This document shows positions 7,913 to 14,443 of a DNA stretch of 16,025 bases, in pieces; the stretch's first letter is position 1, and every line of letters begins with the position of its first letter. The DNA comes from Candidatus Aminicenantota bacterium. GTDB lineage: Bacteria > Acidobacteriota > Aminicenantia > JAMOAD01. The position numbers and the translations under genes were made by a program. The notes under the pieces are model-generated. The model had not been told where the DNA came from. It did no database searches and worked only from the letters and a program-made list of their open reading frames with translations. Location: contig JALXDT010000203.1 in NCBI GenBank assembly GCA_027070475.1, positions 1-16,025 of the forward strand. The letters run 5' to 3'.

Positions 7913-7953
7913 TCAGGATTCTGGAATGTTTGACATCCTGATGATATTTTTTT
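7913..7953 (+). terminator. Possible intrinsic terminator or attenuator ahead of the NSS operon
   Basis: TCAGGAT (7913-7919) and ATCCTGA (7935-7941) form a perfect 7-bp stem with a 15-nt loop, followed after five bases by seven T (7947-7953). The loop is large, the stem is short and the T-run is displaced, so termination would be weak. The 3' arm also overlaps a candidate -35, so the two readings compete. Confidence 0.3.
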
Positions 7954-7958
7954 AAGAT
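7930..7958 (+). promoter_or_regulatory. Predicted promoter of the NSS transporter operon
   Basis: A consensus TTGACA (7930-7935) lies 17 bp from TAAGAT (7953-7958), a weaker -10. Transcription would start near 7965 and give a leader of about 30 nt carrying AAGGA at 7984-7988. The TATTAT at 7962-7967 is an alternative -10 but has poor spacing. Confidence 0.5.
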
Positions 7959-7995
7959 TAGTATTATTATAAAATAACATCAAAAGGAAAAGAGT

Positions 7996-9429
7996 GTGAA
8001 AAAAGAGCAATTTTCAAGAATAGGCTTTATTATGGCTGCTCTTGGCATGGCTATCGGAACGGGAAATATATGGAGATTTCCGCGAGTGGTCACTCAATAC
8101 GGAGGGGGCTCTTTTATAATCGCATGGATGGTATTTCTTTTCATCTGGTCAATGCCCCTTTTAATAATTGAATTTACCATAGGTCATAATTTTCAAAAAG
8201 GTGTTTTGGGTTCCTTTAAAAAAGGAATGGGGGAAAATTTCACTTGGATGGGAGCTTTTGTTGCCACAGTTTCAACAGCTATACTTTTTTATTATTCGGT
8301 AGTTACAGGATGGTGCATAAAATATCTTTATGCTTCTCTCTTCAAATTCAAAGAGCTTTCAAATCCTGAAAAATATTGGACAACATTCATCTCATCCGGA
8401 CAGGCTGTCTTTTATGAAGGAATCGCTCTAATTATAGGCGGAATAATTCTACTATACGGAATTACAGCGGGAATTGAGAGGGTTAACAAATTTATTATCC
8501 CTCTCCTATTCATTATTCTGATCATTGGGGTTATAAGAGCAATCACCCTTCCGGGAGGTTTGAGAGGTTTAAACTATCTTTTTTCCCCATCCTTGAAAAA
8601 TTTAGGGGATTATAATCTCTGGTTGCAGGCATTAACACAATCCACCTGGTCGACAGGTGCAGGCTGGGGGCTTATATTAACTTATTCAATTTATACAAGC
8701 AAAAAAGATGATCCTGTCTATACGACTGCAACAATTGGTTTTGGAAATAATTCAGCTTCTCTTCTTGCTGCAATGTTGGTTGTTCCCACTCTTTTTTATG
8801 CATTGGGAGGAAATGAAAAAAAACTGTTTGAAGTATTAGGAAGTGGAAATCAGGGATTAACCTTTATCTCTGTTCCCTCACTTTTTAAAAATCTCCCATT
8901 GGGACAAATTCTCCTTGTTCTCTTTTTCCTGTCTCTTACATTCGCAGCTTTTACCTCTCTGCTTTCACTTCTTGAATTACCTGTAAGAATTTTAATAGAT
9001 TCGGGTTTAAAGAGGAAAAAGGCGGTAATATCAATAGCAGTTGTAAGTTTTATTTTAGGCGTTCCTTCGGCTCTCTCAATTAAGGTTTTTAATAATCAGG
9101 ATTTTACATGGAGTTTGGGGCTTATGCTATCAGGATTTTTCTTTTCCCTTTTTGTAATAAAGTATGGAGTAAAGGAATTCAGAGAAAATCTTATAAATAA
9201 GATAAGCACAATTAAAATAGGAAGATATTTTGATTTTATAGTCAAATATCTTATCCCGGTGGAATTTTTTGCTGTAATAACTTGGTGGTTTTATCAAAGT
9301 TTAAAATTAGATAAATGGTATAAGATATTCGGAGAGTATAGCCTATTATCCGTTTTGTCTCAATGGTTAATCGTAATTATCATATACATAGCAATAAACA
9401 AATTTCTTTCAAAAAAGGTGGCAAAGTGA
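7996..9429 (+). CDS. Sodium-dependent transporter, neurotransmitter:sodium symporter (NSS) family, MetP-like
   Basis: This 477-residue inner-membrane symporter probably takes up an amino acid with sodium. The TM1 signature AALGMAIGTGNIWRFP spans residues 14-29, with the unwound GTGNIWRFP segment that holds substrate and sodium in LeuT. It is followed by QYGGGSF and the TM2 stretch ending PLLIIEFTIG. TM6 contains LTQSTWSTGAGWG. About 12 membrane segments can be traced, against 11 in many bacterial NSS proteins; the extra C-terminal helix is around residues 450-470. The start is GTG at 7996 with AAGGA at 7984-7988. The stop overlaps the start of a MetS-like small subunit by 4 bp, the arrangement known for the methionine/alanine importer MetPS. 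Methionine, alanine or another neutral amino acid is a reasonable guess, not a demonstrated substrate. Confidence 0.88.
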   Translation: MKKEQFSRIGFIMAALGMAIGTGNIWRFPRVVTQYGGGSFIIAWMVFLFIWSMPLLIIEFTIGHNFQKGVLGSFKKGMGENFTWMGAFVATVSTAILFYYSVVTGWCIKYLYASLFKFKELSNPEKYWTTFISSGQAVFYEGIALIIGGIILLYGITAGIERVNKFIIPLLFIILIIGVIRAITLPGGLRGLNYLFSPSLKNLGDYNLWLQALTQSTWSTGAGWGLILTYSIYTSKKDDPVYTTATIGFGNNSASLLAAMLVVPTLFYALGGNEKKLFEVLGSGNQGLTFISVPSLFKNLPLGQILLVLFFLSLTFAAFTSLLSLLELPVRILIDSGLKRKKAVISIAVVSFILGVPSALSIKVFNNQDFTWSLGLMLSGFFFSLFVIKYGVKEFRENLINKISTIKIGRYFDFIVKYLIPVEFFAVITWWFYQSLKLDKWYKIFGEYSLLSVLSQWLIVIIIYIAINKFLSKKVAK

Positions 9430-9518
9430 GTATCGGAGCTATTATTTTAATGCTTTTATCTTTGGGTTTATGTATCGGAGGTTTTGTATTTTTCATAATA
9501 AAAAGTTTAAAAAAATAG
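9426..9518 (+). CDS. MetS-like small subunit of the NSS transporter (30 aa)
   Basis: The gene begins with GTG in a 4-bp GTGA overlap with the transporter stop and is preceded by AAGGTGG at 9415-9421. It encodes 30 residues: a short N-terminus, one hydrophobic helix (GAIILMLLSLGLCIGGFVFFII, residues 4-25) and a basic tail KSLKK. This matches the known MetS family, in which single-span peptides of about 30-60 residues are needed with MetP-type transporters. The GAII start of the helix and the glycine-rich middle fit family members I know of. Position, coupling and composition together make this a real gene despite its size. Confidence 0.8.
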   Translation: MSIGAIILMLLSLGLCIGGFVFFIIKSLKK

Positions 9519-9533
9519 GAGGGAAAGTTTAAA

Positions 9534-10415
9534 ATGGGAGAAGAAAAAGAGACAATTTTCAAGCAGAAAATTTACTCTAAAATCGGGGAATTACCGACAA
9601 TTCCGGTGATCGCGACAAAATTATTGTATGCAATTGATGATGAACAATCAAGTATTTCCGATGTTGTTGAAATTATACAGAATGATCCTTCTTTAACTTC
9701 TAAAATTTTAAAAATTGCAAATTCCGCATACTACGGATTTTCAAGGGAGATAAAACATATTTCTCAAGCAGTGGCTCTTTTGGGATTTAATATGGTCAGA
9801 TCCCTTGTCATATCTCTTGAAGTAATGAAAAATCTTCCTTCGGGAAGAGAATCCGAACACTTTTCACCTGAAGGCTTATGGCTTCACAGCCTCGCCACAG
9901 CTACATGCATGGAAGATTTCAGAAAAAAATATCCTGATAGAAAAAACAGTAGCACAGTGTTTATAACAGGATTGTTACATGATATCGGTAAAGTTGTATT
10001 AGATCAGTTTTTCCACGAAGAATTCTTAAAGGCTCTTTCCCTTGCAAATGGGAATCCTCCCAAAAGCCTACACCATGCGGAACAGGAATTAATAGGTCTG
10101 GATCACACTGAGGTTGCAGGAATGCTTCTGGAAAGATGGAAGTTTCCGGAAGAAATAGTTAAACCCATAGCAAATATGCATGCAAAGGAGATTGATGAAA
10201 ATTTAAATATTCAGGATCTGGCACTTTTGAGAATCGCCAACAGCATTGCCCAAGAAACAAAAATCGGAAAAGAAGGTAATTCTGTTCCAAATAAGATAAA
10301 AGAAAAAGATTTGGAAATACTTTCAATTGATGAAAAGATACTGAGTGAACTTAGAGAAGATCTTAAGAATTCTGAAGAAAAAATAGAGGAGTTTTTCGGA
10401 GTTCTAAGAGGTTAA
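9534..10415 (+). CDS. HDOD-domain signalling protein
   Basis: The 293-residue cytoplasmic protein carries one HDOD domain at about residues 13-225, recognisable from IGELPTIPVIATKLL, the run QNDPSLTSKILKIANSAYYG (residues 49-68), ISQAVALLGFNMVRSLV, and GLLHDIG (H149-D150). H118, H191 and H216 (HSLATA, HTEVAG, NMHAK) are also kept, so the metal-site pattern of the HD superfamily is less decayed than in many HDOD proteins. Activity is not assured, since HDOD proteins usually act as non-enzymatic signalling scaffolds. The C-terminal 65 residues are charged and helical, with no GGDEF or receiver domain. AGGAGGG at 9517-9523 lies 10 bp upstream, and only 15 bp separate the gene from the MetS-like gene, so it is probably co-transcribed with the symporter. 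The last four bases (TTAA) are shared with the convergent gene. Confidence 0.88.
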   Translation: MGEEKETIFKQKIYSKIGELPTIPVIATKLLYAIDDEQSSISDVVEIIQNDPSLTSKILKIANSAYYGFSREIKHISQAVALLGFNMVRSLVISLEVMKNLPSGRESEHFSPEGLWLHSLATATCMEDFRKKYPDRKNSSTVFITGLLHDIGKVVLDQFFHEEFLKALSLANGNPPKSLHHAEQELIGLDHTEVAGMLLERWKFPEEIVKPIANMHAKEIDENLNIQDLALLRIANSIAQETKIGKEGNSVPNKIKEKDLEILSIDEKILSELREDLKNSEEKIEEFFGVLRG

Positions 10416-11275
10416 ACTCTCTTTCTAAAACCCCTTCCTAAAACTTCATATATATCTGAAATAATCACAAACGCATGAGGATCTATCTTTCTTATCTCTT
10501 GTCTTAAAGTAGGAAATTGTTTTATAGAAATAACTGTCATTATTATATTCCTCGGCTCTTCCTTATAAAGGGTTTTTCCGTAAAATATTGTTCCACCTCT
10601 ACCTATTTTATTAAAAATAAGCTCTTTGACTTCATCCTCTTTTTCAGTTATTATAAAAGCCATTTTCGCATAATTCCAACCTTCCAAAACAAAATCTATG
10701 GCTTTACTTGAAACAAACAGTGTCAAATAACCGATCAAGGGGGCTTCAAGACTGTGATAGGAAAAGCCTGAGGCTGATATTATAAGAGAATCTACTATTA
10801 GAATTCCCATTCCCACACTGATCCCCGTATACTTATTAATTAACATTCCTATGACATCTGTCCCACCGGTAGATGCCCTTCCTTTAAAAACAAGACCCAA
10901 TCCAACACCCAACATCACGCCCCCGTAAATTGAAGCCAAGATTTCATTGTTAGTCGCATGAATATTTTTAAATTTTAATACTTCATAAAAGAAATCAATC
11001 CCCAAATAAGAAAAAAGGATTCCAACTATTGATTTAATTCCATATGCTCTTCCTAATTTTTTCATTCCCAAATATAGAATGGGAAGATTTAAAACAATGG
11101 TGAGAATCCCTACTGGAGCTTTAATAAAATAGTTTATTATTATGGCAATACCTGAAACTCCGCCGGGGACTATATGAAAGGGGATAATAAAAATAGCATA
11201 GGAAACCGCAAGTAAGAGTGAACCTATAATTATAAAAACAAAATTTTTTATTTCCTGTTTTACTATTGTTTTCAT
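10412..11275 (-). CDS. YitT-family membrane protein with DUF2179 domain
   Basis: The 287-residue protein has about five or six membrane segments (residues about 10-190) followed by a soluble C-terminal DUF2179 domain (about 205-285, with GRGGTIFYG and IRKIDPHAFVIISD). Family marks include IIPFHIVPGGVSG near the N-terminus and GRASTGGTDVIG near the middle. The biochemical role of YitT proteins is unsettled; transport or small-molecule sensing has been suggested. The frame can be opened at a TTG at 11311, but that codon lies in the predicted -35 region. The ATG at 11275 is preferred and has no ribosome site. It lies exactly seven bases after a TATAAT, so the mRNA is probably leaderless. The stop codon overlaps the HDOD gene stop within the palindrome TTAA. 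Confidence 0.85.
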   Translation of the reverse strand: MKTIVKQEIKNFVFIIIGSLLLAVSYAIFIIPFHIVPGGVSGIAIIINYFIKAPVGILTIVLNLPILYLGMKKLGRAYGIKSIVGILFSYLGIDFFYEVLKFKNIHATNNEILASIYGGVMLGVGLGLVFKGRASTGGTDVIGMLINKYTGISVGMGILIVDSLIISASGFSYHSLEAPLIGYLTLFVSSKAIDFVLEGWNYAKMAFIITEKEDEVKELIFNKIGRGGTIFYGKTLYKEEPRNIIMTVISIKQFPTLRQEIRKIDPHAFVIISDIYEVLGRGFRKRV

Positions 11276-11281
11276 GAGCGG

Positions 11282-11311
11282 ATTATAGCAAAGAAAAGTA
11301 ATAAAAGGCAA
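11282..11311 (-). promoter_or_regulatory. Predicted extended -10 promoter giving a leaderless yitT mRNA
   Basis: On the minus strand TTGCCT (11311-11306), an 18-bp spacer and TATAAT (11287-11282) preceded by TGC form a good extended -10 promoter. The expected first transcribed base, seven positions after the -10, is the A of the ATG at 11275. Confidence 0.6.
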
Positions 11312-11387
11312 GCTTTTCTCTTCGCCCTATAAACCATCTTAATCCAACAATATTTCTATAAACAATTATTTTTAATAGATTTCTTAT

Positions 11388-11416
11388 TTGAATAAGAGTT
11401 CTAATTTTTGTATATT
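11388..11416 (+). promoter_or_regulatory. Predicted promoter of the exported tail-tube-like gene
   Basis: TTGAAT (11388-11393), a 17-bp spacer and TATATT (11411-11416) precede a leader of about 25 nt with AGGAGG at 11437-11442. It is divergent from the yitT promoter about 80 bp away. Confidence 0.55.
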
Positions 11417-11447
11417 ATTAAGTATAAGTTAAGTTTAGGAGGTAGTG

Positions 11448-11990
11448 GTGAAAAATTTAAAAAAAACTAAAAACTTTGGAGTCTTTCTTATATTTTTTCT
11501 TTTAACTAATATTAGTAATTCTCAATTCCTCTCCAAAAGCAGGTATCCATATAAATATCAAAACTATGAATATATTCTTGAAGTTGAACAAGTAGGAACT
11601 TTTTACATAAGCTCAATAAATGTTGATTTAGGAGATTCAGAAGTAATTAATTATATAAGCGGAAATGATATAATTTCAAAGAAGAGACCTGGAACTTTCA
11701 ATCAGAAAGATTTCCTTATATACATGAATAACAAAGTTTACAACACAGAGGCAAAATGGAAATCTGTTTTAAAAGAACTTACGACATGGCTTGAAAAAAC
11801 AAAAAAACGAGATCCAGAAAAAAGAAAATTTATCCTTACAATGAGAAATAAAAGGTCAGGAAAAATTATTTTTAAAATAAAAGGTTTTAATAGCTGGCCT
11901 TATAGGGTAACTTTAAGAAGTTCCTTACATCCTTTACCCTCAATAATTCTTTGCCTTGCAGTAGAAAACACTGAAATTATTTTTGAGTAA
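11448..11990 (+). CDS. Exported protein resembling a contractile-tail tube protein (T4 gp19/TIGR02241-like)
   Basis: This 180-residue protein starts with a clear Sec signal: basic MKNLKKTKN, hydrophobic FGVFLIFFLLTNI, then SNSQ, with cleavage likely near residues 24-26. The remaining ~155 residues follow the tail-tube family from end to end. PYKYQNYEYILEVE (34-47) matches the DPYRNFxFxVEI start. GTFYISSINVD (50-60) matches GFSEVSGLD, and EVINYISGND (65-74) matches EVIEYREGND. KKRPG (78-82) matches RKLPG. A KRKFILTMRNKRSG stretch matches the RNITITLxDxxG strand pair, NSWP (148-151) matches NAWP, and AVENTEIIFE (171-180) matches the AIETLELAHE end. Two start GTGs are adjacent; 11448 has the better spacing from AGGAGG (11437-11442). 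It has its own promoter and no sheath, baseplate or chaperone neighbour. Its last 14 bp overlap the convergent glf. The family assignment is by eye. Role unknown. Confidence 0.68.
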   Translation: MKNLKKTKNFGVFLIFFLLTNISNSQFLSKSRYPYKYQNYEYILEVEQVGTFYISSINVDLGDSEVINYISGNDIISKKRPGTFNQKDFLIYMNNKVYNTEAKWKSVLKELTTWLEKTKKRDPEKRKFILTMRNKRSGKIIFKIKGFNSWPYRVTLRSSLHPLPSIILCLAVENTEIIFE

Positions 11991-13143
11991 TCCTTTTTAT
12001 CTCTTCAAAAACTTTAAGGGCTCTTAATACTGCATTATCCATATTATAGTATTTGTATTCAGCAAGTCTTCCAGCTGTGAAAAGATTTTTTACCAGAGAG
12101 GCCTCTTTTTTGTATTTAAGGTAGATTTCTTCATTTTTTTTATCAAAAAAAGGATAATAGGGAATATTAAAATCAGCACCATCTCTCTTATACTCTCCTG
12201 GATATTCCTTTGATATTGTTGTTATTTTTACCTTTTGATTAAGAAAATGCTTATACTCTGTAATGCGAGTAAACTTTTCTTTCCCCGGATAATTAACCAC
12301 AGCTACCGGTTGAAACTCTTCGGTTGAAATATCCTCAAAATCAAATCTGAGAGATCTGTAAGAAAGTTTTCCGTATTTAAAATCAAAAAGATAATCAATT
12401 TCTCCGGTATAGACTATAATCCCCTCAAACACTTTTCCTTTATAATAAAACTTCCTTTCTCTTAATTTAAAATCTTCTCTAAAGTCCTTTTTCAACATTA
12501 ATTTTATATTTTTATTATTCAACATTTTTTCAAAAAGAGAGGAAAAACCTTTGGCGGGAATTCCCTGAAACTTATTATCAAAGTATGAATCCGTATAACC
12601 TATGTAAACGGGAACTCTTTTCAAAACTTCCTTTGAAAGAGTAAGAGGATTAACACCCCACTGTTTTTTTGAATAGTGCAAGAAAATCTTTTCAAAGACA
12701 AACTCCCCAAACTCCCTTAAATCCGAATCTTGGCTTTCTAAAAGTTTATAAACCGGAACTTTTTCTCCTTCCTTATACCTGTTTAAAAGAGCTTTTTTTA
12801 ATCTTTTCTCTTTTCCCTTCAATAGTATTTCCACTCCTTTGAAATCAAAAGGCAAAGGGATATAAGAATTATCAATTTTCGCAAAAACCTTGTGCCTGTA
12901 TCCATACCATTCCGTAAATTGAGAGAGATAATTGATTACATCCTGTGAATCTGTGTGTAAAATATGAGGCCCGTATTTGTGAACATATATTCCATTCTCA
13001 TTTAAATAATCATAAGCATTTCCTCCTGTATGTTCCCGCTTTTCATAAACCAAAACTTTCTCATTTAATATATTAGCAATTCTTTCTGCAACTACAGCCC
13101 CGGAAAAACCTGCTCCCGCCACTATGAATTTATATTCATTCAA
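11977..13143 (-). CDS. glf: UDP-galactopyranose mutase
   Basis: The 388-residue flavoenzyme converts UDP-galactopyranose to UDP-galactofuranose, the donor for galactofuranose in cell-surface glycans. It is cytoplasmic and needs reduced FAD. The FAD-binding motif GAGFSG (10-15) is followed by YEKREHTGGN (33-42) and GPHILHTD (58-65), the histidine loop of the family. HYSKKQWGVNP, RVPVY...YFDNKFQGIPAKGFSSL and the C-terminal AGRLAEYKYYNMD (357-369) complete the signature. Length is usual for bacterial Glf. The start is TTG at 13143, because no in-frame ATG exists and GGAAGG lies just upstream (around 13149-13154). It overlaps the end of miaB by 8 bp. Its 3' end overlaps the convergent tail-tube-like gene by 14 bp. 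No galactofuranosyltransferase gene is in the window. Confidence 0.93.
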   Translation of the reverse strand: MNEYKFIVAGAGFSGAVVAERIANILNEKVLVYEKREHTGGNAYDYLNENGIYVHKYGPHILHTDSQDVINYLSQFTEWYGYRHKVFAKIDNSYIPLPFDFKGVEILLKGKEKRLKKALLNRYKEGEKVPVYKLLESQDSDLREFGEFVFEKIFLHYSKKQWGVNPLTLSKEVLKRVPVYIGYTDSYFDNKFQGIPAKGFSSLFEKMLNNKNIKLMLKKDFREDFKLRERKFYYKGKVFEGIIVYTGEIDYLFDFKYGKLSYRSLRFDFEDISTEEFQPVAVVNYPGKEKFTRITEYKHFLNQKVKITTISKEYPGEYKRDGADFNIPYYPFFDKKNEEIYLKYKKEASLVKNLFTAGRLAEYKYYNMDNAVLRALKVFEEIKRITQK

Positions 13144-14443
13144 AGCTACCTTCCCAAATACTTCCCTTTAAATTATGAGGACCGGCATCTTCTATTAAAA
13201 CATCATAGAATTCTCCTACTTTTCCACCATTTATATTTACAATTCTTCCGCTTTCAATTCTCCCGACTGTTTCATCAGAATTTTTTTTGTTTACAGTTTC
13301 CGTAAGAGCGCGCAAAATTTTTCCGATCTTTTTCAAATTATTTTTAAGTTGTATATCCTTTTGCAGATTTTGAAGATATATTAATCTTTCGGTTTTAACT
13401 TTATCAGGGACATTATCTTCAAAATAATAAGCTTTTGTTCCGGGTCTCGGAGAATATTTAAAGGAAAACATATTTTCAAACTCAACCTCTTTTAAAACTT
13501 CAACCGTTCGCTCAAAATCCTCGTCCGTTTCTCCGGGGAAACCCACTATAATATCTGTGGATATTGCGATACTCGGAACTATCTCTTTTATCTTTTCTAT
13601 GATTTTAAGATATTGTTCTATTGTGTATCCTCTGTTCATAAGCTTTAATATTTTATTACTACCTGCCTGAAAAGGGAGGTGAATTGAATTTAAAACCTGA
13701 TTATATCTTGCCATGACTTCGGCTATTCTTATGGAAAATTTTGCCGGATGTGAGGTTAAGAACCTTATCCATGGAATTGAACTTGTTTTAGCTACCTTTT
13801 CCAATAAAGATGCAAGATCCATTCCGGTCTCAGGATCTCTGTATGAATCAACATTTTGTCCCAATAACTGTACTTCCTTAAACCCCTGCTCTTCCAAAAA
13901 CCTTATCTCTTTAAGAATTGAACTTGAAGGTCTGAACTTTTCCCTTCCCCTCGAAAAAGGGACAACACAGTATGTGCAAAAACTATCACATCCTTCCATT
14001 ATGGAAACATAGGCTGAAAAATTGTTTCTCCTTAAAATCGGCTCAAAGGGTATTTCAACCCACTTTTTATAAAACTGAAAATCAGAATAATTGTTTTCCT
14101 TGATAGCATCTTTTATCTTAAAGTATGAATTTGTCCCGAGCATTATATCAACATAGGGTGCTCTCTTTCTTATTTCATCCTTTAAAAGTTGAGAAACACA
14201 TCCTGTGACCACAATTTTCATCTCTCTTTTTTTCTTTATACCATTAAGTTTCCCTAAAAAGGAAAATAGTTTTTCTTTCGCCTTCTCTCTTACGGAACAT
14301 GTATTTACAATAACAATATCAGCCTTCTTCTCATCTTCAACAGGTGTATATCCTTCACTTATTAAAATGCCTGCCATTTTTTCCGAATCATTTACATTCA
14401 TTTGGCAGCCATAGGTTTTTATGAAAAATTTTTTATTTGCCAT
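13136..14443 (-). CDS. miaB: tRNA-2-methylthio-N6-dimethylallyladenosine synthase
   Basis: This 435-residue radical-SAM methylthiotransferase adds a methylthio group to i6A37 of tRNAs reading UNN codons. The N-terminal UPF0004 domain carries the auxiliary cluster cysteines C13 (YGCQMN), C49 (NTCSVREKA) and C82 (VTGC). The radical-SAM core holds CDSFCTYC (C152, C156, C159), followed by PFSRGRE and LLGQNVDSY. The C-terminal TRAM domain lies at about 370-433. YGCQMN and LLGQNV separate it from MtaB and RimO. It overlaps the 3' end of recN by 11 bp. A GGAGG lies about 15 bases upstream of its ATG, too far for normal use, so translation is probably coupled to recN. The length is normal for MiaB. 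Confidence 0.95.
   Translation of the reverse strand: MANKKFFIKTYGCQMNVNDSEKMAGILISEGYTPVEDEKKADIVIVNTCSVREKAKEKLFSFLGKLNGIKKKREMKIVVTGCVSQLLKDEIRKRAPYVDIMLGTNSYFKIKDAIKENNYSDFQFYKKWVEIPFEPILRRNNFSAYVSIMEGCDSFCTYCVVPFSRGREKFRPSSSILKEIRFLEEQGFKEVQLLGQNVDSYRDPETGMDLASLLEKVAKTSSIPWIRFLTSHPAKFSIRIAEVMARYNQVLNSIHLPFQAGSNKILKLMNRGYTIEQYLKIIEKIKEIVPSIAISTDIIVGFPGETDEDFERTVEVLKEVEFENMFSFKYSPRPGTKAYYFEDNVPDKVKTERLIYLQNLQKDIQLKNNLKKIGKILRALTETVNKKNSDETVGRIESGRIVNINGGKVGEFYDVLIEDAGPHNLKGSIWEGSFE

Larger units (their letters stand above)
7616..7995. other. 380-bp non-coding gap with several inverted repeats
   Basis: No plausible gene is present. Several perfect or near-perfect inverted repeats are. GTCTA-TTAT-TAGAC spans 7682-7695. 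AAAGCTC (7717-7723) pairs with GAGCTTT (7757-7763). A 9-bp hairpin with one G-U pair joins 7862-7870 to 7876-7884. TCAGGAT (7913-7919) pairs with ATCCTGA (7935-7941), with seven T at 7947-7953. The promoter of the NSS gene is at the right end. The region could hold an untranslated structured RNA or a decayed gene. Nothing here matches a riboswitch or tRNA that I recognise. Confidence 0.5.

Noticed and set aside
7926..7955. Nine-codon frame that could be a leader peptide before the symporter operon
   Set aside because: It overlaps the predicted -35 and -10, so it would not be on the operon transcript, and it has no ribosome site or amino-acid bias suggesting attenuation.
11448..11990. Prophage or phage-tail island around the tube-like gene
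   Set aside because: No integrase, sheath, baseplate, capsid or lysis gene is present and base composition matches the surroundings, so an island is not supported.
13713..14012. 99-codon plus-strand frame opposite miaB
   Set aside because: Lies wholly within the conserved radical-SAM region of miaB on the other strand; no domain is recognisable.
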